Assembly (NCBI GenBank): GCA_004519485.1
Contig: CP038126.1
Location: 372,001 to 436,000, forward strand
Origin: Nannochloropsis oceanica
Lineage: Eukaryota > Sar > Eustigmatophyceae > Eustigmatales > Monodopsidaceae
Length of the DNA: 64,000 nt
Direction of reading: 5' to 3'
Below the pieces are notes generated by a model, which was given only the letters and a program-made list of their open reading frames with translations, did not search any database and was not told where the DNA came from. How positions within the stretch are numbered: position 1 is the stretch's first letter; each line of letters opens with the position of its first letter. Made by a program: the position numbers and the translations under genes. Shown one piece after another: positions 36,901 through 47,374 of the stretch.

Positions 36901-38695
36901 CCTCCCTTCAGCTGCATTCGCTTGAACGTTGTCTCCACCTCCACCACCTCCTTCCATCCTTCCTCTTCCTTCTCCTCCTCTTCCCCCTCTTCTTCCAATC
37001 CAAACAACAGCAGTCGCGCCAACGAAGGCCCTCCCCTCCCTCCTTCCCTCCCTCCCTCCTCCTCCTCCTCCCGATGGTGCCGGTGCTGGTGTGCGGCAAG
37101 AGTATGGAGGGGAGTAGAGCCGTTTTGGGTGCGAGCATCACGTGCAGCACCAGCAGCAACGAGGCGCCGCGCAATGCCGAGATGACCCACACGGCACGCA
37201 ATATGCAGGCAGGTACCTAGGGAGGGAGGGAGGAAGGGGGAAAGGGAGAGAGGGAGAGGGAGAGAGGGAGGGTGAGGGGATGACCGACAGAGGTAGGCCG
37301 ACGAGGAGGCCCCTCGAAAGAGACAGAGGGAGGGAGGGAGGGAAGGAGGGCGGGGACAAACGTACTACCACCGGATGCGCGGGCCTGCACCTCTGCTCCT
37401 TCCTTGAGGAGGACGTCTACTACCTCCTCTCTGGCCAGGTATGTAGCCAACATTAACAACGTCACCTTGTGGTCGGTGTAAGGCCCGTCCAGCAACAGCT
37501 GCACCACGGATACCTCCATCCCTCCCTCCCTCCCTCCCTCCTTCGTTTCCTTCACGTCCCCTTCCGTTTCCACTCCACGCCGAGCTCCCACGTCTGCGCT
37601 CGCCTCTGCTTCAGTCCCGTTCTCTCTCCCTCCCGTCCATCCTCGTACTACAGATCGGAACTGAACTGGCGGCATACGCCTCGCTTCCTCCAGACAAGCC
37701 TCAAGGCCTCCCACATCATTGGCTTTGATTAATGATTGCACCCGTACTTTTAACCCTTCCACCCTTCCCTCCCTCCTTCCCTCCTCGTCTTGGAGTGCAA
37801 GCGCCAACTGGGAAGTCGCGGGGGTGCCCCGAGGGGGGGGGAGGAGGGAGGGAGGAAGGGAGGGAAGAAGGAGGTGCTCAAGTGTGGTGAGGGTGGAAGA
37901 GGTGTAGGCGACGTCGATGGTTTGGAGGGCGGGATAGAGAGATATTGGGGAGAGGGCCAGGAGGCAGTCTCCCGTGATGCTCCGGCACCCTCGGAGGACG
38001 AGTCGTTGGAGGGCGTGGCAGCGAGGAAGGGAGGGCAGGAGGCCACGGTCGGTGAGACATGGGCAATAAGAGACATCGATGCCGGTCAGGGTAGACGCGA
38101 AGGTGGTAATGGTAGCCGCCAAATCAGGGTCATTGATGAGCGAGGAAGGAAAGGAGAGGGATAGGACATGCTGCAACCCAGCCCGACGGACAGAGGAGAG
38201 GTAGGCACTGATGCCTCTTGGGGAGGAGAGGAAGGTTGAGGCAGGGATGGCAGACGGGGAGGGAAGGGAGAGGTGGAGGGCGGGTTGGGATTGCATGAGT
38301 CGACGCCAGCGTGGGGAGACGGTGGCCATGTGGAGGAGCTGGTCGGAAAGGGAGAGGTAGCAGGTGAGAAGGTGTTGGAGGAGGGGATCGTTGGAGAGAA
38401 CGGTGGTAACGGCCGAGGAGGAGGCAGGCAGGGTGGAGGGCGGAGGGGGAGGAAAGGTGGGAGATAGAGTGGTATTGATGCCCTTGTTGCTTCCATTTCT
38501 GAAAGGGTAGCTCCTGCTCATGTTGTCGCTTCTGCTACTGCAGTCGCTTCTGCTACTGCTGTCGCTTCCCCTAATGCTGTCGCTTCTGCTATTGCTCGAA
38601 GAAGGGGTGGAGGGTGAAGTATCAGCCTCCCCAACGGCGAAGGATGAGGGAAGATGAGAATTACCACGACGAGAAATGGCGGTAAAGGACGACAT
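33941..38695 (-). CDS. F-box-like/LRR/ankyrin-repeat protein, putative SCF substrate receptor
   Basis: Three exons, 37369-38695, 34914-37216 and 33941-34762, join in phase to give 1483 residues. After a Ser/Arg-rich head there is an F-box-like helix set (about residues 103-145: DPLLQHLLTCYLSLSDQLLH, VSPRWRRLMQSQPALHLSL). Cysteine-type leucine-rich repeats follow (LTGIDVSYCPCLTDRGLLPS, LQRLVLRGCRSITGDCLLAL). The rest is many ankyrin repeats separated by low-complexity spacers: TLLMLATYLAREEVVDVLL, TCLHIACRVGHLGIARRLV, TALHVAAQSGNLPLVTLLL, ARAALHVACRKGHVEVVHTL, TPLHISGWHGHEACFLLLL, TALHHAALRGREETATALL and TPLHNACWGRKKEVIKCLV. F-box proteins dock substrates onto SCF ubiquitin ligases; this role is inferred from domains. 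Poly-Ala and poly-Gln spacers come from CTG-type triplet runs near 36480-36790. Exon 3 was kept whole because the frame stays open. Confidence 0.8.
36595..36782. repeat. Imperfect CTG/GCT triplet array in the F-box/ankyrin gene
   Basis: About 60 triplets of the CTG/CTT/CCG class, encoding an Ala/Thr/Ser-rich spacer on the minus strand. Confidence 0.8.
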
Positions 38696-39937
38696 TTTAA
38701 GGTACAGCGACGGGATGCTTAAGAGGAAGAAGAGGGCCGACGTCGCCCTTGTCGCCTGTCCTGTGGGTGGGTGTGGGCGGTGAGGGAGGAGGATGAGACG
38801 GGAGCGTGACTAGCTAATAGCTAATTGAGTGGGTGGGGCACCACAGGGTTGGAGGGTGGGGCAGGAAAGACACGCATATTGGCGGTAGGAGACCAATGTC
38901 AGGCTTGCTATTGTCCTCGTGTGGTCAAGTGTACGGGTAGTATGAGTAAGCGCGCGTAAAGACGAGCGCATGCAGCTGACGGAGGGGAGGGACATTTGAA
39001 CGTACCGTCAAGCAAGGCAAAGCAGACACGCATGGAGGCCGGTTAAAAATGTTTGCGTTGTGTGTAGTCCGTTAAGACAGTCATTGACGCCATGGATACA
39101 CACATATATATAGATAAACGCTGTGCGTATGTTACACAGGCGTGCAGCACGCTGCAACCGCGTCTCGGACTGCACAACGGACTAATCAAAAGTGGGGCCA
39201 AGCAAGCTTTATGCGCACGCAGATACTGGCATCTCCATGTATGTTATCATATGTCTCGCGATGCTTGTCGCAATACCGTATGCACATACATACAACCACT
39301 CATGTGTACACACACTGTCTTGTTCGTATGTTTTGAGTTTCACAGGCCCATATGGGCGTTAGATTAGATATTTTTGAAATAGGATGGTGGCGCGCCAACT
39401 GGCGCGCTCCGAAGTCCATCGACCTCCTCCCTTCATGTCCTTCATGCAACCTCCATGCAAGCTCTGGAGATCAGCATGCACTCAATCTCCAATTTATAGA
39501 GAGTACGAAAATATTGCTGGGAATTTTCGCCTGATGTAGGCATATTTTGTGTCGTACTTTGATGAGCTGGGAAGCGACAGCGCAATCCTCTGGCCCATGC
39601 AAGCGCCTCGTCAACTTGGTTCTCCTCGTGTGGAAGGAAGGCATGATGACCAATACTCAGAACTGATGCATTTAGTATCATACCGTATCGTGCAGATACC
39701 TGCCCTTTGCGCCCGAAAATTTTTGTCCCCGGTCTCCTCATTTTGGGGGCCGTTTCAAAGTTCACCTCATGATTCAATAAGAACGAGACTCACTCCACTT
39801 TCCCTCTGCCTTGCCGTTCAATCAAACGTAAAGGCCCGCATAAAGGAAGGAGATGGGCAAGACCAAACCAAATCCAAAAGAGACCTAGACGAGAATGGGG
39901 ACAAAAAGAGCGACTCGGTCAACAGCCGCGTGACGGA

Positions 39938-40016
39938 TGACAACTGCGAGATTCGAACTCGCGCCCGAAGATATGAGCCTTAATCATACGCCTTAGACCA
40001 ACTCGGCCAAGTTGTC
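39938..40016 (-). tRNA. tRNA-Leu (anticodon AAG)
   Basis: On the minus strand the acceptor stem GACAACT pairs with AGTTGTC. The D-arm TGGCCGAGTTGGTCTAAGGC is of the leucine type. The anticodon stem TATGA/TCATA encloses loop TTAAGGC with AAG at the decoding position. The T-arm is GCGAG-TTCGAAT-CTCGC, and the last base (discriminator) is A. The variable region is only 9 nt (TCTTCGGGC), short for a leucine tRNA. No intron. Internal A and B boxes are intact. Confidence 0.9.
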
Positions 40017-40974
40017 AACTCAGAAGTCATAAGAGAGATCTTGCCATTTATCAAAACGATATGTGAATCCGACATGTTCTCATGTGGTAAGTGGACAGAA
40101 CGAAAGGTGAAGAGGTCATCCCTTCCTTGAGTGCATGCGGCTTTCGATATATCCACGGCGAATGCTGCGAGTTCGACAGTTTTAATGTTTGTACACTCTC
40201 TTTTTGCTGTAACATTTCATTTTGAGACCAGGCTGATGAAGGATTTGGCTGAGGACAAAGTGGCATCAACGCCAACTATCCTACTTCCCTGAAGGATTAC
40301 ACTGAGTAGCACCCGTGGGCTGAAGGGATGGAAGGAAGCACGTGGAGGATAATAGGCGGAGGCCCCCTTCTTTGGGTCGCTCAAAGTTGGAAAAAGGCAA
40401 GAATTTGCAGTAAAATAGGGAGAAAGGCCAGGGCGATATGGGCAAAAAAGAACGGGGCAGGCAGAGGGCAAAGTGTTGTGAGGGATCGCCTCTACTGCTG
40501 ATCGAAATGAGGGTCCTGCGGGCGACAACGAAGAGAATGCAAGTCACGGGCCAGAGCTGCATGTTCTGTTACTGTAGAACAATAGAATGCGGGAGCTAAA
40601 GAATTGAAGAAAAGGAACAAGGCACCACCAAAATGTGGGAAGTGAAATGCTTGAGCTTGGTCGAGCATGATCTCTTCGAGAGGCGAAATCGAGAAGCCTA
40701 CACATAGGTGCGGACAGGCCCATGAAAAGCATATCAACACACAAAAAATCAAGTAAGTCCCTCATCGATGGGTCGATGTAGTGATAATACCTTCTCCTGG
40801 CGTCGACAAACATAAATGCCCCTCAGGGGGGGTACGTCGAATCAGCGGGAAGGGCAACATTGTGACGAGTGCTCGGGATTAAGATTGTGGGTTATGTGGC
40901 AATCATGATCTATGAAAAGAAAACGTCAGATGTACACACTAAACGAACTAGTAAATTTAAAAAGTATACGGTTA

Positions 40975-41051
40975 TGACAAAGACGAGACTCGAACTCGCG
41001 CCCGAAGACTAGTACCTGAAACTAGCGCCTTAACCACTCGGCCACTTTGCC
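40975..41051 (-). tRNA. tRNA-Leu (anticodon CAG)
   Basis: Acceptor GGCAAAG pairs with CTTTGTC (one G-U). The D-arm TGGCCGAGTGGTTAAGGC is followed by anticodon stem CTAGT/ACTAG around loop TTCAGGT, anticodon CAG. T-arm GCGAG-TTCGAGT-CTCGT, discriminator A. The variable region TCTTCGGGC and T-stem are the same as in the tRNA-Leu(AAG) gene 1 kb away, so the two are probably related copies. Confidence 0.9.
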
Positions 41052-41605
41052 ATTGATATCGTACCTTGTGAGTGGAATTCTCATTTTATCAAGCAAGGGC
41101 TTGGGCATTACTACGTTGCGTTCGGCAGTGGTCAGGAAGTGGACAAAAAGACGCAAGATAACACCAAACTGCATGAATTAAAGGCTAAGAGCAGCTGGGG
41201 GAGGCGTCCCGTCACGTTTAAGGTTGGATCAGGCAAAAGACATACAATTGTCATGGGTCTGATGGGAGTGGTAATGTGCCGCTGCAGAGGTCGGGGAGGA
41301 TGGCAGTACATTACGTGGGAAGAGGCTAAAAGAGGCAGCAGCTGATGAGTTTAAGTTTCCTACGATCCTAAAATGATCGCGTGCAACCTATACCCGCAAA
41401 CAAATGCTACCTAACATTGCACAAGTCCGCTCCGTCACAGGATTACACACAAGGGTCCAGGTAGGTATAAAGTCATGCAAAAGCAAAACCAACCCACTCC
41501 CCTAGCCCCTTGTTTCGAGCGTATAACAACGTGTCTTAAATTCTTTCTTTTCTTCGTCCAGTCAGTCGCATAATATCTGTCTGTCCCAATCCATTCCTGC
41601 CATTC

Positions 41606-44600
41606 CTATTGTACATCCTTCCCTCCCCCTCCCTCCCGCCGCAGTCGCTGATCCTGCCCCAGCTTCCTGAAAGCAGCTGCCGCCGCCTCGAGCGTCTCGT
41701 CCGTCTTGCAAAACGTGAACCTTACTAGGCTCTTCCTCCCTCCTCCTCCTCCTCCCCCGTCTTCCTCCTCGTCCCCTCCCTCTCCTGCTGTCCGCGGGCC
41801 GTAAAAGGCACTGGTGGGGATCGAGACGACGCCGTATTCGAGCGCGAGCCATCGGCAAAAGGCCCAGTCCCTCGTCATGACAGGCATGGCCGGTGTGCCT
41901 GTGATGAGGAGGGAGGGAAGGAGAGAAAGAAGGGTGAGGGGACAGTATGAGGGACGCTTTTTGATTAATTAAGTAAAATAGGAGGGACAAGTTGATAATT
42001 AAATATAAAGAGTAAAGTATGAGGGTTGGATGGCGATGCTTAAGTCTCTCTATAAAAAATACAAGGAGAGAAGCAATGGAGGGAAGGAGGGAGCGAGGGT
42101 TTTACCTTCCCGAAGGTACACCTCGGGCACTGCGACGTGAGAGACATCGCCAAGAAGGAAGAAGCCGCCCTGAGGTTGAGGGAGGGAGGGGTGTGAGTAA
42201 GGTCGCGGGTATTCTTCAATAAGTAGAAAGCTTAATCTTCCCTCCCTCCCTCCCTCCCTCCCTCCCTCCCTTCCCCCCTCCCTTCTCACCTCGCTCTTCA
42301 AAGTCTTGATGCCTGCTTCTTCCAAGGCCGCGGTGAGTCTGTCTCTCTTGGTCCTAAATCCCTTCGCCAGCCACGAATAGTACGTAGGGCAGCCTGCAGG
42401 GAGGGAGGGAGGGAGGAAGGGAGGGAGAGAGGGAGGGAAGGAGGGAGGGAGGGAGGGAGGGAGGGCGGGTATGAATGTAAAGACACGCGCACACTTGTTG
42501 GGCACAGGAAAATAGGAACGGAAGGAGGGAAGGAGGGATGGAGCGAGGGAAGGAGCGAGGGAAGGAAGGAGTGAACGGACCTTCGTAGGGAAGCTCCGCC
42601 CTGCGGATGACATGGGTGAGGGCCTCCTGCATGGGAGTGGAGGCACAAAATTGGATGTAGGGTAACGCCACCTGAATGTCAGCGAGGTAGGTGGCCGGGC
42701 CTACGATCCAGCCGACCTGAGGGGAGGGAGGGAGGGAGAGTGGAGGGAGGGAGGCAGGGGGGGTGGGGTTACTTGCGGCGGTTGTCGACGTTGCCCTCCC
42801 TCACTCGCCTGTCACATCATGTATCTTTTCTCCTTCCCTCCCTCCCTCCCTCCCTCCTTCCCTCACCTGCCATCCCGTCACGCTGAAGGTCTTGCCGGCC
42901 GAGGAGACGGTCAGCGTTCGGTCAAACATACCCGGAAGAGAGGCGAAATGGATGTGGCCCTGTGAGGAGGGAGGGAGGGAGGGAGGGAGGGAGGGGGGAT
43001 GAGTGACATGAGTGATACTAGGGATGCCTTTGGATTTGAAGGAAAGGAAGGGAGTGAGAGAGAGGGGGAGGGAGGAAGAGAGGGAGGGAGGGAAGGAGGG
43101 AGGGCTCCCGCACGCACCTGAGAGCCTTCCTCAAAGACGGTGAACTTGTACACCTCGTCGGAGATAACGACCAGACCCTCCTGGGAACGGACTAAGGCCG
43201 CAATGCCCTCCATCTCCTGGCGCGTGAACACCTTTCCCGTAGGGTTGTGCGGGCTGGGGGAGGGAGGGAGGGAGGGAGGGAGGGAGGGAGGGAGGTGAGG
43301 ACCATGTCAGGGGGAGGGGAAGAGGGTGCAATAGAGGGAGGAGGAAAGGGAGGGAGAGAGGGAAGGGACCTACCTGTTGAGAATGAGCAGCCGTGTCTTG
43401 GGCGTGATAGCAGCGGCGAGGGCCTCCATGTCAACGTCCCAGCCGTTGGAGCCGTTGGGAACGAGAGGAACGAAAACGGGCGTGCCACCTGCGCGAGGGA
43501 GGAAGGGAGGGAGGGAAATTTGTCAAAGGAAGAGAGGGAGGGAGGGAGTTAGGACACTCTGCCAGGGGCAGGGAATAGCAGGGAAGCTGAAAGGGGGAAA
43601 GGGCGGGAGGGAGGGAGGGGGGGAAGGAGGGAGGGAGGGAAAGGCGCACCTGCTAAACGGATCTGTCCGACATAAAGATCGAAAAACGGCTCCAAGAGGA
43701 TGACCTCATCCCCTGGCGCCACGAGCGACTGTAAAGCAATGTACAGGGCCTGAGGGAACAAGGGAAAGAGGGGATGAGTGAGTGCATGACCTAGCAGAAG
43801 AATAGCACTGTGACGGCTACTCCCTCCCTCCCTCCTGCCCTCCCTCCCTCCCTCCCTCCCTCCCTCCCTCCCTCCCTCCCTCCCTCCCTCCCTCCCTACC
43901 TGGGACGCGCCCACGGTAACGGCCACCTCCTTCATTGGGTCAACCGTCCTGTGCATGTGCTTGCTGTACCGCTCGGCGAGGAGCTGCACTAAAGCGGGAT
44001 GGCCTGCGGAGGGAAGGGAGGGAGGGATGGAGGGGATGAGGGTGAGAAAGAGATCCTCTCCTGGCATTCATTGTGGCAAATGAAAAGGAAGGGAGAAAAG
44101 AAGGGAGAGTGGGAGATAGGCGGAGAAGGAGGGAGGGAAGGACGTACCTGCCGTTCGGGTGTACTGATTGAAGTTACCGTTAATGGCGGCGTGGGCAGCC
44201 TCTGTGACGAAGGCCGGCGGGTTCCAATTAGGAAAGCCTTGGCCGAGATTGATCACCTTCTCGGGAGGCAACGACGCGGCCAGTGCACCGAATTCTACCC
44301 ATACCTGGATGAGGAAGGAGAAAGGGAGGGAGGGAGAGAAGGAGGGAGGGAGGGAGGGAGGGAGGGAGGGAGGGAGGGAGGGAGGGAGGGTGTTGGCTTG
44401 TCGTAGCTTGGGAAAGTAGGGGAGGGCGGGTGTGGGGACGGAGAGAGGGAAGAGAGAGGGGAAGAGGAAGAAAAGAGGGGGGGGGCGCACCGTGGGAGCG
44501 TTGTTGGGTTTTCGTAATTTGGTTGCAATGACGCTCGAGGCGTGATAATGAGGCTCGAGCTCGTGGGCGGGGGAGGAGGAGGAGAAAGAGGAGGAGGAGA

Positions 44601-45039
44601 AGGAGGAAAAGGAGGAGGACGACGAGGAAGAGGAGGAGGAGGGTTGTGGGGATGGAGGATTAGAGTGGACTTTGCTGCTATTTATGCCACCGCTACTACT
44701 GCTGTTGCTACTGCTGCTGCTCCTACTGCTACTACTCGTGGTGGACGTTTTGGTCTTCGCCCTCAGAGCGATAATCCCCTGCTGCTGCTGCTCCTGGTGC
44801 AGCGGCGGTCTTCTCCTCCCCCTCGATGACGAGTGCTGCTCTCGATTCCTCGCGTTACAATGCAGCACACGCGGGACAAACGCATCCGCCACCAGCCTTA
44901 TACTGCGTCCCTTTGTCTCTGTTTTTTCCCATGGCGCGCCTGAGAGGAAGAGCAGGAGCAGCAAGCAGGTTGAGGTCGTGCTGGAGAGGAGGCATACATT
45001 TCTTTTTGGTGGTCTAGCACGCAGTGCTGTCGCTATCAT
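41606..45039 (-). CDS. Kynurenine/glutamine-K-type aminotransferase (PLP, class I)
   Basis: Eleven exons on the minus strand (44491-45039, 44148-44304, 43900-44003, 43650-43749, 43374-43488, 43118-43253, 42867-42959, 42581-42716, 42290-42393, 42106-42169, 41606-41898) give 616 residues. The family moves amino groups between kynurenine, glutamine or cysteine conjugates and 2-oxo acids, with PLP. Motifs: VWVEFGALA; NLGQGFPNWNPPAFV; QYTRTAGHPALVQLLAERY; ALYIALQSLVAPGDEVILLEPFFDLY; NSPHNPTGKVFTRQEM; ISDEVYKFTVFE; and VSSAGKTFSVTGWQVGW, whose Lys (about residue 410) should bind PLP. GVVSIPTSAFYGP and VRFTFCKTDETL close the small domain. Exon 1 adds about 180 residues: a hydrophobic stretch (TCLLLLLFLSG), then VADAFVPRV and a Ser-rich run, so ER or plastid import is likely. 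A Glu/Gly insert splits the C-terminal domain. Confidence 0.9.
43806..43898. repeat. (CCCT)n tract in aminotransferase intron 3
   Basis: About 20 units with one CCTG interruption. In the transcript it directly follows the GT donor as GTAGGGAGGG. Confidence 0.88.
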
Positions 45040-45401
45040 GCCTCTCCTGATGTTACAAACACCTGTATTCTTGCGATTCCCGCAGCCTCTATGTGTGTGG
45101 GTGGGTGCATGTGGGGCGAAGAGGGGTGAGTGACTCGGCAACTGCTCCCATCGATGCGCCACGTACCGCACACTTTTACACACTGCGAGCACGGCTGCAT
45201 GTTGGTCCGGCCGACCAGGCTGGGTATATAGCCCCAAGGCCACCCGCACACTCGCTAGATAGAAGGCATGCATATCTTATCAAGGTATTCGAACCCGTGT
45301 TATGACATAATGTCTGACAGGCTGTGTTTGCTGAGCTCATCAGTGGCTCGGTCCTCGCGTCTCGCCGGCTTCGCCGCTTCTTGTCGAAGAACTGTTCTTT
45401 G

Positions 45402-45749
45402 ATGTGGTCTTCCCTTTCTCACGATACATGCTCTCACTGTCCACGCCCCCAACCTCCAACCGCACACTCACAGGAAAGACGCCAAGGTCCTGTACTCCCT
45501 CCTCGCACGGTTTGTCCCCCGGCCGGCGCAGCGCAAAAGGCGCCGGCTGTCATCGAAGCCTCATTGTTCGACCTCCCGCCCCATCCCTCCAACCCTTCGC
45601 TCCTCATTAATTCCGCTCCTGCCCCGTCAATAGACTACAAGACAGCAAGATTACACGCCCTACACGATTCCCTTGCATCTTCTTCCTCCATCACCTCCTC
45701 TTCCATCTCCCCTCGCGCCTGCCAGCCTGCCCACGTCCGCACACGAAAG
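45402..45749 (+). CDS. Possible first exon of an unrecognised gene
   Basis: An open frame from ATG at 45402 runs 116 codons to a strong donor, AAG|GTAAGC, at 45750. The product is Pro/Ser-rich with a YKTARLHALHDSLA helix and matches no family I know. I could not find a matching downstream exon: the first exon of the hydrolase-like gene 4.3 kb away does not fit its phase. It may be the start of a gene with a very long intron, or non-coding. Low confidence. Confidence 0.25.
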
Positions 45750-46715
45750 GTAAGCCTCTAACCATTTCTTTTATCTCTTCCACCTGTGACATACCACCTC
45801 TCGTATACACACCACTACTACCATTATTATTTTTAATCATTCCGCCGTGATGCAAACGACAAGGACATCAAGTCAGTCAATAAATAAATCGACTGCCAAA
45901 TTCTCCTTTCCTTTCTTCCCTCCCACCTTCTCTCCCTCCTCCACTCCCCCCTTTTTCCTTCGGGATTAAGGGACGGAAATAAGGGAGGAAAGAGATTGAG
46001 AGAGAGGGAGGTTTCATCCCTGTTCACATTTATTTTTATTTTCTCTTTTTCCTATTTTGGAGAGAGCGAATCATGAATGGTTGAAAGAATGCTTACCTTG
46101 ACGGTATGTCGACGAAAGGAAGGAGAAGCGAGGTGACGAGGGAGAAAGACGTTAAAAGGAGAAGGAGCAGGTAGGGAGCGACAAGATTGAGAGGAGGGAG
46201 GAAGAGTAAAGGGGATTTTGGGCGTATGGGTGAGATAAGAGGGGAGAGAGAGATGCGTGCGTGCGACTGGTTTTGAGACACGCACAATTCCACCATTGAT
46301 CACTCCCATGACCGCCTTTTTGATTATTTTTATTATTATTAGGAGTATGGCTATTATTATTTTTATTATTTACATCTTACTTCTCTTTTTAATTCATTTA
46401 ATTATTTCATTCAATTACTTATTTAAATTCTCCTTTATTTGGAAAAATAAAAAATCGAGACACACACACCCCCTTGTGGTTTTGGTGGTTAGTAACCCTA
46501 ACAGAGTGTTTTCAGGCCTACGGTACCCGGACAAGGCTGACTCATAGATGAAATTAGATGACAGATAGGGCACTTAGAGGGGGTTTCCTCTCTATTTAGA
46601 TATGTCCTTGATTGACTTTGATGGGTCGTGAGCCGTGTCTTGTCCCGCCTTGGTCTTTACCCATTTGCAATTTATTTGCATTTTGGCCTCTTTATGAGTG
46701 CTTGTGAGTGCGTGT

Positions 46716-46738
46716 TTGTGTGTGTGTGTGTGTGTGTA
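46716..46738. repeat. (GT)n dinucleotide run
   Basis: About 11 GT units, followed by a long purine-rich stretch to 46860. Confidence 0.8.
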
Positions 46739-47324
46739 TGGAAAAGGGAGGGAAGATGGGAGGAGGGAGGGAGGGGGGGAGAGAGGGAGGAAGGGAGAGA
46801 GGGAAGGAGGAAGGCAGCTCGAGGGAGGGGGTGAGAGGGAGGAAGGGAGAGGATGGGAGTTGTATCTCTTTCAGTACTTTCTTCCCACTTTGGTCACTTT
46901 CCTCTTTGGAGGAAGGAGGCGGGGAGGGAGGGAGGGAAAGCAGAGGCGACAATGACCCTTCCGTTCCTTTCTTTCGTTTCCCTTCATCTCCCTTGTCTTC
47001 TTTCTTCTACTCGCGCTCTTCCTTCTTCAAATTTTCCCTTCTTGTCTTATCTTCCACCTTTCAATCTTTCCCTTGGGTGTCTTTGTGTATGTGTGTGTCT
47101 CACGCATACGCATGCGCCGACAAGCACACGCACTCATATGTCATGCCTTCATCTAAAAGTTGATTTATCTCTCAGACAGAGGGTCGATTTGGGGAGGATG
47201 GGAGAAGGAAGAGAAGGAGGGAGAGCAGGTGACTTGTCTAGCGGCCAAGGCGGAAAGGGATAGGAGGAGGAATGTGGAGGAGGTAAAGAGGAGGAAGAAG
47301 GAGAGAGAGAGTGTTTTTTTCATC

Positions 47325-47374
47325 TATTTATTTACTCATTTATTTATTAAATTAAATAAATGAGTAAATAAATA
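47325..47374. repeat. Perfect AT-rich inverted repeat
   Basis: Two 21-nt arms (47325-47345 and 47354-47374) are exact reverse complements around an 8-nt spacer. The arm reads TATTTATTTACTCATTTATT plus one T. It can form a hairpin or cruciform. Confidence 0.92.

Larger units (their letters stand above)
38696..41605. other. Intergenic region holding two tRNA genes
   Basis: About 2.9 kb between the start of the F-box/ankyrin gene and the 3' end of the aminotransferase gene. Apart from the two tRNA-Leu genes I see only short open frames without family resemblance. It is nearly free of TCCC tracts, unlike the surrounding genes. Confidence 0.5.
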
